Shown: positions 22,250 to 33,220 of the stretch, piece after piece
Numbering within the stretch: position 1 is the stretch's first letter
Layout: each line of letters begins with the position of its first letter
DNA from: Cryptomeria japonica
Taxonomy: Eukaryota > Streptophyta > Pinopsida > Cupressales > Cupressaceae
Reading direction: 5' to 3'
Assembly: GCF_030272615.1 (NCBI RefSeq)
Contig: NC_081412.1
Coordinates: 99,947,796 to 100,011,795 of the forward strand
Length of the DNA stretch: 64,000 nt
The notes under the pieces: model-generated
What the model was told of the DNA's origin: nothing
What the model saw: only the letters and a program-made list of their open reading frames with translations
Databases searched by the model: none
Program-made: the position numbers and the translations under genes

Positions 22250-22695
22250 GCTCCAAAGAGGCTTAGGGGGAGCAAACAATGAAATTATTTCTAAGCCTCG
22301 GTTACACCGGTAAAAGACCTTAACTGGTATGTGATACCTGTCGCTTGGTAGAAGACCGAAAATAGTAAAAAGGCAAATTAGGGTTTATGCCCTAATAGAG
22401 GAGCATTAATGGTGGTAGGTGAGAGACATGTATAAAAGCATATTTCAAATCATTTCTCACTATCTGTTTTCAAGCGAAGTAAAGTTTTTCAAAGTGCAGA
22501 GTGAAGAAAAGGCGATTTGAGCTAAGATTTCAAGAAATTGACAAGTCTTGAAGGAAATTCAAATTTAGTTTGCAAACAGTCATGTAGAACACAAAGCAAA
22601 GATTTGGCAACCGATGGAGAGTGGAGTGAAGTAGAATCAGGAAGCCCTAAATTCACATTTTAAAGGTATTTTTCATGTTCTTGAAATACTCTACA
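22250..22695 (+). other. Gag-ORF2 intergenic stretch
   Basis: About 450 bases without a gene. It carries a GCTTAGGGGGAGCAAAC purine tract (22260-22278) soon after the Gag stop, resembling the PPT-like tracts near the 3' LTR, and an AG-rich region leading up to the ORF2 ATG. A 5' end for a separate ORF2 transcript could lie here, but no clear promoter is visible. Confidence 0.4.
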
Positions 22696-25600
22696 ATGGC
22701 TTCCACATCTCATACCAGTTCTAGCACATCCATTGAGTCAGAAAGTTTCATTCAAAGGAAGTCCAAATATAATGCCTTATCACAAGTTCCGGCTAGAGTA
22801 ATAGTAGAAGAGGGAATTTTAGATTATATTGATTGCAAAATAGAAGACCTAGGGTCTTTAGCTATTCACACCCAGTTAGGTTTATTTTGTGGCAAAGACA
22901 AGAAAATCAAACTGGAATTCAGTATCTTAGAGAAGAAGAAACTCCATAATGCAGTATACTTTTTGGAAGACTTTATAGAGGATCACACTAGGATCATTTT
23001 GAGCAGAGTCCATGGTGACAAGATGTACCTAGAGAGGATGCATGATATCATGCCACAGACAATTCATGCAGTCACCAGTTTCTGCAACACAGGGGAAGTG
23101 CCAGCCCTAAGAACGATAAGCAAAATAGAAATAGCCAAGCTCACTGGTTCCACAAGTGACTCACGAGGTATGACAATTAATCCTATCAAGGATGATCTAG
23201 TGAAATGTGCTTGCATGGTGATAGGCTACAGAACATTCTCAGCCAGCAGGATTAATTCTATATCTGCTACAGTGGTAAATGTCACTTACCGGATGATTAA
23301 AGAGGATGCGTCATTTGACCTATGCACCGGTATGCAGAGGCAACTCCTGTCTAATCTGAAGTCGGTTAAATAGGATAATGCACTGAGAGTCAAATTTGGA
23401 CAACTATTGGTTGGGTTGTTCTTCTATTTCCAAGGCTTCTTTCCTAGAGTAGGAGATGTCCAGTGGTCCCCTGACCAACTGGTAACCAAATAGATCAAGG
23501 AAAGCATTCAAGCTATCAGAACCGGTTACCCTGATGTACTGAACAAATATTTTGATGAGTTCAGGAGGAAGATGAGTCAAAGGGTGAGGATCTTAGGTGA
23601 TATTGTTAAGAAATATGAAGATGACATCTGTTTCACTATTCAGGTGGACAAATGCCTAATGGAGGCTGTTGAGCCTAGAATGGAGGAAGTGGAGCCAATG
23701 GGCTATGAGGTGATGTATGATATGCTGGAAGGGTATGCCTCAACCCTTATTGCCTTGCCTCTTGATCCTAAGGCGAAGAGGACCGGAATCTATCTGGAGA
23801 GGATTGCACCAGCCGAGGAACCCTCTGTTAAGAAAGGAAAAGAACCGGTTGCAAAGAAAGCAAAGGCAGCACCTACAACATCAACATCGGCTACCACTGC
23901 AACTCCAAGAGTGACCAAGTGGTCACTTGCAAAGAAGAAACCGGAAGTGGCACCAACAAAAGTCTTCGAAAGAAAAAGGAAAATGAAGTCAAATGAACTA
24001 GACTCCAAATAGACCGAGTCTGATGAAAAGCCAAATAAGGCCAGACAGACAAAGAAAATGAAGAAGAATGAACCGGTAGCATCTGCACCGGTAAATATTG
24101 ATATCTCCTCATACAAACCATTGACACATTTTCAAAGGACAATAAAGAATATTAGGAGAAAATTACTTCATGATTTAGTAGATTATTATGATGATTTTAG
24201 TGATGAGAAGAAAGAAGAAGTATTACAAGAAATCATTATTTATTTGTGTAAAAATGACTGGTCACCATCAGAGATTAAATCTTAGACACTGGATTCTTTA
24301 TATAGAGCATTAGTTAATAAATGGCACATTGCCATAGAAAAAGAATAGGAGATTAGGGAGAAAGTCTTTGCACAATACTTTCTCGACCTCTCAAATTCAG
24401 AATTATTTGATGTTTTGAATCAAAATAAAGGACTCTTCTTCACAAGGAGAAGAAGACTCTAGCTGTTAGAGGGGAGAATTGATGATGTTGAAAAAGACAC
24501 TATCAACATATGGATTATGCTATCAATTCTCACAAAGCTCATATGGCCAACCTGCAAGCAGAAAAAGAATCGGTTGTATCCAAACTGGATGAAGTTTTTG
24601 ATGAAGAAGGAAACCTTGTTGAATAACCAATCGACACCATTGATGTCAGTGCATTGGACATAGAAGATGTCACTCAAGACATACCTTCTGAGGGAATAGA
24701 ATAGGGGCAATAAGCCAAACACGGTAGTGAGTAGGCGAAGGACACAGAGGAAGCAATTGAGGAACAGGCAGAGAAGAAGAAGAGGGAAGAAGATGAGAAA
24801 AGGAAAGAGGAAGAGAAGAGAAAAGAGGAAGATAAGAGGAAAGAGGAAGAGAAGAGAAAAGAGGAAGAGGAGAAAAGAAAAGATGAAGAGAAAAAGAAGC
24901 AAGAAGATGAGAGGAAAAAGAAAGAAGAAGAAGATAAGGAAGAAAAGAAGAAGAAGGAAGAGGAAGAAAAGAAGAAGAAGGAAGAAGAAGAGAAAGAAGA
25001 GGAGAAGAAGAAGGAAGCAAAGAGGAAAAGGAAAGAAAAGGAAGACAAGGAACAAGAATAGAAGAAGGAAGTAGAGAAAAGGAAGAAGGAAGAAGCAGAA
25101 AAGGCAGCAGAAGCAATGAAGAGCACACAGATGGAGAATCCGAAGGCAACTGGGAGTCAAGCCAAACCGGTTGATATCTCTAGTCCTATTGATCTCCAGT
25201 TTGCCAGTGAGTCAGAGCTTATGCAGAGCATCAAGGTTTCTCAAGAGCGCCTTGAAATTATATGAAGGAAAAAAGAACAAGACATAATTCAGGCGGCTAT
25301 AGACACCCTTACCGGTTTGATCCCCGATACCAATCTTCCTAACACTGAATCATCACTAGCATAGCTCAAACTACTATGTACTGTAGTGGATGATCAGGTG
25401 CAGAGCTTGGAAGAAGCAGCTGAGGAAAATGTCAAGAAAGAGCATCAAAAGGCTCTTAACATTGCTCTGGTGAAAAAGTTGAATGAGCTCCGGTCTGAAT
25501 TTGTACAAGACCAAAAGGATATAAGGGACGCTTTGGATGAGGGAAACTTGCTACTAAGCAAAATCTGTCAACCCCATCTATTCTGTGATGATGTGCTAGC

Positions 25601-25946
25601 TCAGAAGCAAAAGCTTCAAATAGACTTATACTCCTACTTGAGCACATTTAAGCCACCTTATGATTCCTTTGCAACTTATGGGCAAACCCTTCACCGGTTT
25701 CAGATCCAGTCCACCAAAATGGAGTAGGAGATCAGTACACGGTCTAGGGATTTGTAGGAGCTTCAATTGGTTTTACTTCCACATCTACAAATTCTTCAGA
25801 AGTGTTATCTGAACCTAGATGCCTTGACAGTTTCGCAGGAGATGAGCACAGTTGATGCCATGGAGGAACAGGTATCCCAGATGCAAACAGAGAAAGAAGT
25901 GGCCATCTTGGTCTATATCCATGAAACAATTTTTGCAAGACTATAA
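22696..25946 (+). pseudogene. ORF2 of unknown function: conserved N-domain, Lys/Glu helix, coiled-coil tail
   Basis: The ATG at 22696 starts MASTSHTSSS. The N-terminal domain (to 23373) has the family landmarks RIILSRVHG, KLTGSTSDSRG, INPIKDD, MVIGYR and SRINSIS. After a stop at 23371 the frame continues with GQLLVGLFFYFQG and MEAVEPRMEEVE to a basic Ala/Lys linker (about 23820-24000), then YKPLTHFQRTIKNIRRKLL, a long Lys/Glu-rich tract (24737-25120) and a coiled-coil-like tail ending near 25946. At least ten in-frame stops and several frame changes are present, so it is not functional here. Original length would be about 1080 aa. No catalytic motif is recognised. Confidence 0.65.
24737..25120 (+). 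repeat. (GARRAR)n purine tract encoding Lys/Glu-rich helix
   Basis: Almost pure A/G over about 380 bases. In the ORF2 frame it reads mixed KRKEEEEKRK/KKKEEEEK runs, the signature of an ER/K-type single alpha helix. The ORF2 copies at 1-19802 and 43632-46869 lack a tract of this length, so it looks like a lineage-specific expansion. Confidence 0.7.
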
Positions 25947-26044
25947 ATTGGTTTTTGACAAGTACTATTCATTGTTGTCATAAACTTTTATTATTTTAAT
26001 ATCAAATGGAAATAGGGTTGTTCATCAGTACTTTGTCATTGTTG

Positions 26045-26316
26045 GCAAAGGGGGAGAAGTACTCTATCTATTCTGGAGAAGAATAGGGAGAAGTATTTGG
26101 CTCAAAAATTTTGATATATGTTTTGATATATGCTATATGCTCTAATATCTCAATGTTTATGCTCTGTATGCAAAATTGCTATACATTGTATTGATTAAGG
26201 GATAGTGTATATGCTTAGGGGGAGCAATTTTGTTAATGGCATGTTTTTGTTGTAAAACACTTAGATGTCAAAATTTTATTTTCCTAAGTGTTGCCATCAA
26301 TGCCAAAGGGGGAGAT
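26045..26316 (+). other. Two polypurine tracts before 3' LTR
   Basis: TTGGCAAAGGGGGAGAAG at about 26043 and TGCCAAAGGGGGAGAT at 26301-26316, the latter abutting TGTTGGCA of the LTR. A weaker TTAGGGGGAGCAA sits between them at about 26216. Only the last should prime plus-strand DNA for LTR formation. The extra tracts recall the multiplied PPTs described for Sirevirus copia elements. Confidence 0.7.
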
Positions 26317-27450
26317 TGTTGGCATTTTTGATGTTTATGTTGTGATTGCCATTGATGGACACACACTTGCATTGAGATCCACTTTATATGTATGAGCCAG
26401 AGCTTTATCGGTATTTGTTCCAGCCGGTATGTTGTATTCTAGTCTTTAGACTATTGGTGATTTTGCAGAATGTGTTTCCCAGTCTGAAGCGACATGTCGA
26501 CTCGAAGTGGTTCGTAGATTCCAAGCAGTATGATGGAGCAAAGTGACATAACACATTCTTACGAGTCTTCATTTTTGTCAAACTGGCAACTGGTATTTTG
26601 TATGAATCGGTAATACTCTGTGATGAGTTACCAATCCACTGATTGTTTGACAGTGCCGACACACTGACGGTGCTTTCTGTGTCATGTTACTGAGTATGTC
26701 TATATTCATTGAACCTAGGAAATTGTAATGTAATCCTATTGGACCGACATGAAATCAGATTCCTTTAAAAGGACATCATGTCTAGGGTTTTAAGTTGTTG
26801 AAAAGGGTTTAAGTTGTGCTAGGGTTCAAGGTGGTTGTTAAGTTATTGTAAGAGCAATTTTATTTGAGAAGATCAAGTTGTAACTGAGTGAGAGATAGAG
26901 AAGACTAAAGTAATGCTGGAATGCATTAACATTGAGCAATACTAGATCTAACCAAGCACTTTGTGCTATTAGATAGATCAAACACTTGTTGATTACTCAC
27001 ATCTTTGACAAGTTTGTAGTCCTTAACCGAGTAGGCCCAAAAGCCTTCGTAAAATCCTCTAACAAGGTGGTTCACCACTGTGAATCTAAAATCCTCTAGC
27101 AAGGTAGCCTTTAATCGGACTTATCTCCTAACAGAGATTGAGATTCCTAACAGGATCTATTTTGGTGAAGAACATTGTAAGACCTTAATTAGTCTGGTTT
27201 CTATTCTGCAGATACTGACTTGTGAGTTCCATCTCACCATGGTTTTTCCTAGTTGGGTTTCCACATCATATATCTTGTGTTATGGTTGTATTTCTTTTGT
27301 GGGTGAATGCTTTATTTGCATTTTGGTTTGCATGTATGATAACCGGTCTATTTGTTAAACTATTTTACCGGTCTATCTTCAGACTATTTAAGTGTTTTAG
27401 TGCAGTGATTTTTGGCATACTAATTCACCCCCCCCTCTTAGTATTCATCA
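26317..27450 (+). repeat. 3' LTR (1134 bp)
   Basis: Direct repeat of 19803-20921 with substitutions and small indels. It ends ...GTATTCATCA and is followed by TTGGT, the altered TSD. A TATA-like CCTTTAAAAGG is near 26762. Confidence 0.85.
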
Positions 27451-27592
27451 TTGGTATTTTCAAAAAATCTCCTATAGAATCATCTTATTTTGCAATCTTA
27501 GGGATAATCTTGAATACAGGTCTAGGGCGTTTGACATTTTCCACAATGGTAGGGTTCAAAATAAACTTAGGAACAGAAGATGAGGAAGCCAT
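27451..27592 (-). pseudogene. ORF2 of base-layer element, N-terminus
   Basis: The minus-strand ATG at 27592 starts MASSSSVPKF followed by NPTIVENVKRPRP, matching MTSSS...NPTIVKVIKHPRP of the copy at 46869. One stop follows KIIPKIAK. It is cut at 27451 by the insertion and continues at 19802. Confidence 0.7.
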
Positions 27593-27939
27593 TTCAAAGA
27601 TAAATACCTCTAAACCAAAATTCTTAATGCTTGAGAATCACTTCGTAGCTTCACCTTAGAATGGCTTTGCTCAATTTCGCGCTCTTTGATTGTTTGAATG
27701 CTCAGTGAGTTCAAAATGAGGGTTTCCTGGTGCATTATAGCCAAAAAGGTTCTTAAAACTGCATTAAATGCTTGCTAATTAAGTGAAAACTTAACACATC
27801 CGCTGGCAAAGAATAAATTTATCTTCTCACCATCAACCGAGGGTAGAATGCATGATCTTCAACTTTCTACAATACCCCCTAAGGATTATTCCTCAATTTG
27901 ATGAAGAATCTCCTACCACTGGAGGATTACTCTTCTCTA
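27593..27939 (-). other. Gag-ORF2 spacer of base-layer element
   Basis: About 350 bases with no gene. A similar region separates Gag and ORF2 in the relative at 46870-47249 (shared TTAACCGGCATGCATT-like wording). Nothing regulatory is certain. Confidence 0.4.
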
Positions 27940-29012
27940 CTAGTGCATATATAGTTCATTAGTTCTCTGATCACTCTTCTTAATCCATTGTTTTGAAAAT
28001 TCTTTCTTTACTTCATCTACCTTTTCTTTTCCCTTCAAACTTGATCCTTTGTTGTTTGCCAACCGTGCATTCTTTCTTCTATAAAATTTTGCAATATGTC
28101 CAGTCTTGTTGCAAGCATAACAAGTTATATTATTCATTTGAATAGCCTTTCCATATCCTTGACCAGTTTGTGATTTGCATTGATTAGATAAATGCCCAAA
28201 TCTTCCACAAACATAGCATTTCACATTCATTCTGTAATTTTCTAAATTATGACCAACTTTGTTGCATTTGGAAAATTGACCGGTGGGTGAGTTTATATTC
28301 TAATTATTTCTAAATCTACACTGATTTACTTTGTAACCATATTTGTTGCAATTGAAATATTTCCCATTAAATTTATAAGCATTAGGTTGTCTTATCGGTT
28401 TGTTTTGATCTTGATTGTTTGTAGGACCAGAACTTTCTCCATGTTCAAATCCAAGTCCATTTGTATCTCCATTAGGTTTCTATATTTTAAGCATGTCATC
28501 AAGTTCTTTTGAACTCTTCTTGAATTTGTCTTTGTGTTTATTTGTAGTAGCCAACACATTTTCCAGAATTCCAACTTGTCTCACAATCTCAACTTTATCA
28601 TGTTGCATGTGAATTAGATATGTCTTTAACATATCATTTTCATGACCAAGTCTCAGATTTTAATTTCCAGCATCATTAAGTCTCCTAGTCAAGTCTTCTT
28701 CATTCTTCTTCCTGTCTTCAATATCCTTACATAAACTCATAGTCATTTCTTGCATTTCATTCTTCATATTATTGTTTTCTTGTCTTAACTTATTTGCAAT
28801 GTCTCTAAGAGTTTCTTTTTCATCATCATCATTCTGCATCTTCTCATGAAGTTCATTTCTCTTATTTTGTGCTATAGCTAGATTTTCTTGAATTCCTTTA
28901 ATTAATTCCTTAGTAGTCTTTAGATCATCTTCAAGTTTGATATTCTTCAATTTTTCTGCATCAAAATCTTCAAGAGCTCCTTCCGACTATTTTCTTAAGT
29001 TCTCCATCTGTA
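27940..29012 (-). pseudogene. gag: Gag-like protein, coiled coil plus CCHC knuckles (base layer)
   Basis: The minus-strand frame from about 29012 runs through LKNIKLEDDLKTTKELIKG, a Glu/Lys/Asn-rich coiled coil, then knuckles. Two are intact or nearly so (CYVCGRFGHLSNQC; CYACNKTGHIAKFY with the last Cys changed to Tyr). Two more have lost Cys or His (YFNCNKYGYKVNQC; FSKCNKVGHNLENY). Several stops interrupt it. It ends with KEEFSKQWIKKS-like sequence, as in the relatives. It is closest to the Gag at 50232-51270 and 47250-48311. Confidence 0.75.
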
Positions 29013-29063
29013 TTGGTGTCAGAATCTCCCTCAAGCTATTAGGATTTTGCAAATAGAGGAGCA

Positions 29064-29077
29064 GATGCTGATACCAA
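29064..29077 (-). other. Degraded initiator-Met primer-binding site
   Basis: Minus-strand TTGGTATCAGCATC follows the LTR end. The canonical TGGTATCAGAGC is altered after position 9. Confidence 0.65.
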
Positions 29078-29078
29078 T

Positions 29079-29870
29079 TGTTAGATTCAATTGCAGTCCC
29101 AAATATACTGAGAGGGGGAGGGCGAGGGTGAATCAGTGTCTAACCGGTTAGCAAAATATTTGAACTTATTTATAACTTTGCATCCCAAAACAGTGTACTA
29201 GTAAATAAGAATTATTGTAATAAACATAAATAATAGAGACAGAATAGAAACACACCATAACACAAGATATTTAATGAGGAAACCCAGTGTGGGAAAAACC
29301 TCGGTGGGATTTGTGACCCACAATATTTACTCACTGGCCAATGAATAAATACTACTTACAATGAGGGGCCTGCACATGCAGGGAGGCCAATAACCTAGAG
29401 CTCACTGCTCAATATAGAGTCACACTGACTACAAAAGTGGATTATCAAATCCAATACAATGTACTACTCAAAACAACATCTCTACTACCAGGTTCAATAC
29501 CAGTTTAAGCTCAGTCGATAATAAAAACCTTCATTGTCAACTATATCACTTTATACAATAATATGTCTCACCACACACACAAAAATGACTTATAAGATCT
29601 CATACATATATGAGTCTTTTACAATATACCATGTCGGCTTACACAAGATAATTACATTACAAAATAATTCATATAAACAAAAATTTATCCCATGTCAGCT
29701 GGAGTGTCGGTATGCTTTGTTTCTGATGTAAACTGAATGCCGGTGCCGGTGTCTGTCGGTGTAAGAAGTTTGTGATGCCGAGCATGTAGAAACCAATTGT
29801 CGATGACTTGCCAGTTGGTTGGCATCAATGACAACATCAACTATTCTCATAAGAGTGTAGAATGCCAACA
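29079..29870 (-). repeat. 5' LTR (792 bp) of base-layer element
   Basis: On the minus strand it starts TGTTGGCATTC and ends GAATCTAACA. It resembles the 803-bp LTRs at 42620 and 48383 throughout, including ATACTGAGAGGGGGAGGG and the GTGGGAAAAACCTCGGTGGGATTTGTG block at 29288-29314. Only this one LTR is in the window. Confidence 0.75.
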
Positions 29871-30587
29871 AGTTAATTATTTAACTCTAGTTTTATTTGT
29901 AACAAACTATCATAGCCTGGAGGCTATTTATATGGTTGGATAAGTCTTTTAAAAGGCCTGAAAAAACTGAGTTTTCTTTGGATTTTTGGTATAGACAATT
30001 CTAGTTTTTGAAAGAAAATAATATTGTGGTTTGATCTTGAAATCTATGCATTTGAAAGATTAGAAGTCTCTGTTGGGATATATGCTTATGCGCCAAATAT
30101 ATTTTCTTCATTACCATCTTTATCATAGTTTGTGGATTCATTAATTTTCTTTGTTTAAATAGTACTTCATAGTTGTTTAAATGACTCTAATCCCCCTTGT
30201 CCTTTGAGACATGAGCGAGAATTGATCAATATTTTCATTACTTTGAGTGTTATGGATGGAATAAATTTTATGTTGAATGAATGTGTACAAAGATTCTATG
30301 AGATTTCTACTTATTAATAAATATTTTGCAGCGCTCTTTTGTGTTGACAAATGAATGTGGAAGCCTTTCTCGTTTTCTGGTAAAAAGTGTGTTTGTTTCT
30401 TGAATAATCTGCATAAAAATTTATTGAACATCTTATGAGGAGCTGCACTCTTATGCAGAGGGTAAACCAAATCTTGGTTCATCTAACTGTTGGTACATTT
30501 TCTTTTTCATAATGGGTGTGCAGGAGTTTTTATTTTAAAAACACATAAAAATTGAAGAAAAGGAAAATCTGTTAACCAATAGATTTT
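29871..30587 (+). other. Probable LTR remnant and boundary before gypsy PBS
   Basis: No gene. It lies between the base-layer LTR and a gypsy-type PBS, so it is probably the remaining part of a gypsy 5' LTR. A TTTATATGG motif at about 29927 could be a TATA box. No second copy is present in the window, so ends cannot be set. Confidence 0.4.
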
Positions 30588-30605
30588 TGGTGACTCTGCT
30601 GGGGA
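30588..30605 (+). other. Gypsy-type primer-binding site
   Basis: TGGTGACTCTGCTGGGGA, preceded by a T-run. It is a PBS form common in plant gypsy elements and is followed about 300 bp later by a gypsy gag. Confidence 0.6.
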
Positions 30606-30885
30606 GTCGAATAATAAGACTGGTCGCCTGGTTACAAGATACAAAGAATTGGATTTTTAATTTTTAAGAATCTTTTGGGTGCCATCAAAATTTTGCATTG
30701 TAGACAGACTGGAGCCAAGAAGATACACTAGGTCTCAAAGGTGAGAAGGAATAGTTGACTCTGTTTTTCAAGAATTGCAAAACCTAAATTTTTAGCCATC
30801 CTTTTCACCTAAGAGATGAGAAAGAAGTAGACCTCCCTCTTCATCTCCTTCACTCCTTGTATCCATAGTTTGTCAAGCTCTAACC

Positions 30886-31595
30886 TTGCATGGTGTTTCT
30901 TTACCCAGTGTAATCGACCCAACACCTCTCAATGTCATTCTTCCAATGGCAGCAAACAATCCTTGGGGGGCTACAATAGGTCCGTTGAATTTGGGTTTAA
31001 ATTTGAATGCTTTACCCAAAGGAGCAAGAGATCACTTGCCAAAATTTAGTGGTGATGGGAAGATCATGGTTAATGAACACTTGAATGTATTCAATGTTTC
31101 CTACACTATAATGGCTGTCGAACATGAAGATGTTGCAGTAAGGCTGTTTGTACAAACATTAACTGGAACTGCTGCGGATTGGTTTTATCACTTGCCAAAC
31201 AGTGTAATAACAAATTAGTAGGACTTGAAAACAAGATTTGAGGCTAGGTTCAAAGTAGCAGAGGATGAGCACTCTCTTTTGGCTCAATTAGCCCAGTTAA
31301 AAAAGGAGATTCTGGAATCTATGAGAGATTTCGTAGCTAAATTTGATAAAATTGTTCATAAAATTCCCGTAAATCAGAAACCCTCAGATGACAATTTGAA
31401 AAGTTTTTTATAAATTCCATGCCCTCAGAGATAGGTTTCCTAATCCACAGACAAAGAGTTGCAACTCTGAGTGATGTTAAAATACTTGCCATTGAGTTGG
31501 AAGATGACTTGATCAGTGCAGGTAAATGGAAGAGAGAAGTACAAGTACCCAATACTCAACCCTCTACTTCTTCAGATCCTGTAATTCAGAGCCGT
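30886..31595 (+). pseudogene. gag: Ty3/gypsy Gag, N-terminal part
   Basis: The frame from 30886 has GARDHLPKFSGDGKIMVNEH, then RLFVQTLTGTAADWFYHLP, a textbook retrotransposon Gag stretch. A stop at 31216 follows, then LKTRFEARF, a Gln/Leu helix and MRDFVAKFDKIV. Further stops and a frameshift occur near 31410. It ends near 31595, where copia RT sequence starts abruptly, so the zinc-knuckle part and all of gypsy pol are missing. Confidence 0.8.
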
Positions 31596-32856
31596 GAGAT
31601 TATTTCTTGCTTATGCTGCCAATAAGAAATACATGGTTTATCAGATAGGTGTTAAATGTGCATTTTTAAATGGAGATATTGAAGAGGAAGTTTATATTGA
31701 GCAACCCGATGGTTTTTCACCTTCAAATGATAAAAACATGTTTTGAAGGTTAAGGAAAGCGTTATATGGATTGAAACAAGCCCCTGGAGCTTGGTATGCT
31801 AGATTGGACAAATATCTTTTGAATCTTGTTTTCACCAAAGGTAATACTGACAGTAACTTATATTATAAGATTACTAATGATGACATATTGATTGTTGAAG
31901 TATTTGTTGATGATATCATTTTGGAGGTGAGGATAAATTATGTATGAAATTCTCTAAAAATATGAAGAATGAATTTGAGATGTCTATGATTGGGGAGATG
32001 AAAATTTTCTTAGGTTTGCAGATTACTTAGAATGATAAAGGTATTTTCATCTATCAAACTAAGTATGCTAGAGAGTTGTTGAAGAAATTTGGTATGGAAA
32101 ATTCTAAACCGGTTGGTACCCCTATGTTTACAAGTGAGAAATTGACAAAGAAAGATGTATCAGCTCCGGTAAATCCTATAAGGTACAAATCTATAATTGG
32201 AGGTTTATTATATCTGACTCAGACTAGACCAGATATAATGAACACTATTTGTATTGTATCAAGATATCAGAGTGATCCTAGAGAGAATCATGAGTGTGCG
32301 GTGAAAAGGATTTTTCAGGTATCTGCAAGGAACAACTGAGCATGGTTTGTGGTATCCTAAAGATGATGTCTTTACACTATGTGCATATACAAATGTTGAT
32401 TGGGTTGGAGATACTAATGAAAAAAAGAGCACATCTGGTGGAGCTTTCTTTCTTAGAAAGAAACTTGTTTCATGGATCAACAAGAAGCAATCATGTAATT
32501 ATTTATCTATTGTTGAATCTGAGTATGTTGTTGCTGCTACTAATTGTACACAATTTTTATGGATGAAGCAAATGTTGAAGGATATAAGAGTTGATTGCAA
32601 TGAACTGGTAGTTATTCACTATGATAACTTTGCTGCTATTGATATATCAAAGAATCTAGTATTTCATTATAATACTAAGTCTATTTCTATCAAGTATAAT
32701 TTTCTGAAGGAGAAGGTGGAAGCAAATGAAGTCAGACTGGTTTATGTGAACACTAAAGAGCAGATTGTAGATATCTTCACTAAACCTTTGCCTAAGGAAT
32801 CATTTGAGTACTTTAGAGAGATTTTGGGAGTTTCTACCCCTTCATTAGAGACTTGA
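31596..32856 (+). pseudogene. pol: Copia reverse transcriptase and RNase H
   Basis: RT landmarks in order: CAFLNGDIEEEVYIEQPDGF, RLRKALYGLKQAPGAWY, FVDDII (catalytic Asp pair intact), KNEFEMSMIGEMKIFLGLQI, LLKKFGMENSKPVGTPM and IGGLLYLTQTRPDIM. RNase H landmarks: YTNVDWVGDTNEKKSTSGGA (first catalytic Asp in the usual Y..ADWAG context), SWINKKQSCNYLSIVESEY (the second acid lies in ESEY) and the tail HYNTKSISIKYNFLKEKVE. The last frame, 32347-32856, is open for 169 aa. Stops near 31744 and 32029 and frame changes near 31930 and 32320 break the rest. Confidence 0.88.
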
Positions 32857-33220
32857 GTGATGCTGATTGGCACCAGTCCAATATGCATTTATCGGTGCTA
32901 TCGATTATTCTAGATTGATGTGTTGATGCTACTACTCAAGGGGAGTAATTAGTTGTGTGTTTAGAGGTTTTATGATTTTTCTTTGATGTTTATGTCAGAT
33001 TTTTGGAATTGATGTCAAAGGGGGAGAGATATATGTGAAAAACAGAGCTTTACAGTGATATCATTCTCAGGGGGAGTTTGGTTTTTGGTTCAAAACTTCA
33101 TTGTCATATCATCTTGGAGAGTTTTTTGAATGTCTTCCATTGGGGAGACTTGTTTGACATTTTCTTGGCACTTGGATGTTTTTCACATCTAGTGTTGCCA
33201 TCAATGCCAAAGGGGTCGAT
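32857..33220 (+). other. Copia 3' untranslated tail with two polypurine tracts
   Basis: No gene. PPT-like GTCAAAGGGGGAGAGA is at about 33014 and GCCAAAGGGGTCGAT lies right before the LTR at 33221. The second tract has lost part of the GGGGGAGAT consensus seen in the other copia-like elements. Confidence 0.65.

Larger units (their letters stand above)
19803..27450 (+). mobile_element. Complete non-autonomous copia-like element with Gag and ORF2
   Basis: Bounded by LTRs 19803-20921 and 26317-27450 (TGTTGGCATTTTTG...TATTCATCA), with an initiator-Met PBS after the left LTR and a PPT before the right. The TSD is TCGGT (left) / TTGGT (right), differing by one CG-to-TG change. It interrupts the base-layer ORF2 between Ile-Pro and Lys-Gly-Val codons, and the ORF resumes on the other side. 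Internal content is a four-knuckle Gag and a long, broken ORF2. There is no pol. Confidence 0.88.
1..29870 (-). mobile_element. Base-layer non-autonomous copia-like LTR element, 3' end beyond window
   Basis: On the minus strand the order is 5' LTR (29079-29870), a degraded initiator-Met-type PBS, zinc-knuckle Gag (about 29010-27940) and ORF2. ORF2 starts at 27592 and continues through three blocks: 27592-27451, 19802-17953 and 655-1. The gaps are two later insertions (19803-27450 and 656-17952), each bounded by a short TSD, and the ORF2 frame resumes across both. No protease, integrase or reverse transcriptase is seen, so the element would need an autonomous partner. By comparison with the complete relative at 42620-49185, its 3' LTR should lie roughly 1.5 kb left of position 1. 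Confidence 0.8.

Noticed and set aside
24459-25160. Minus-strand Leu/Phe/Ser-rich open frames of 150-233 codons, looking like membrane proteins
   Set aside because: They are the antisense of the A/G-rich Lys/Glu tract of ORF2. Low-complexity purine DNA gives long open frames of Leu/Ser/Phe on the other strand.
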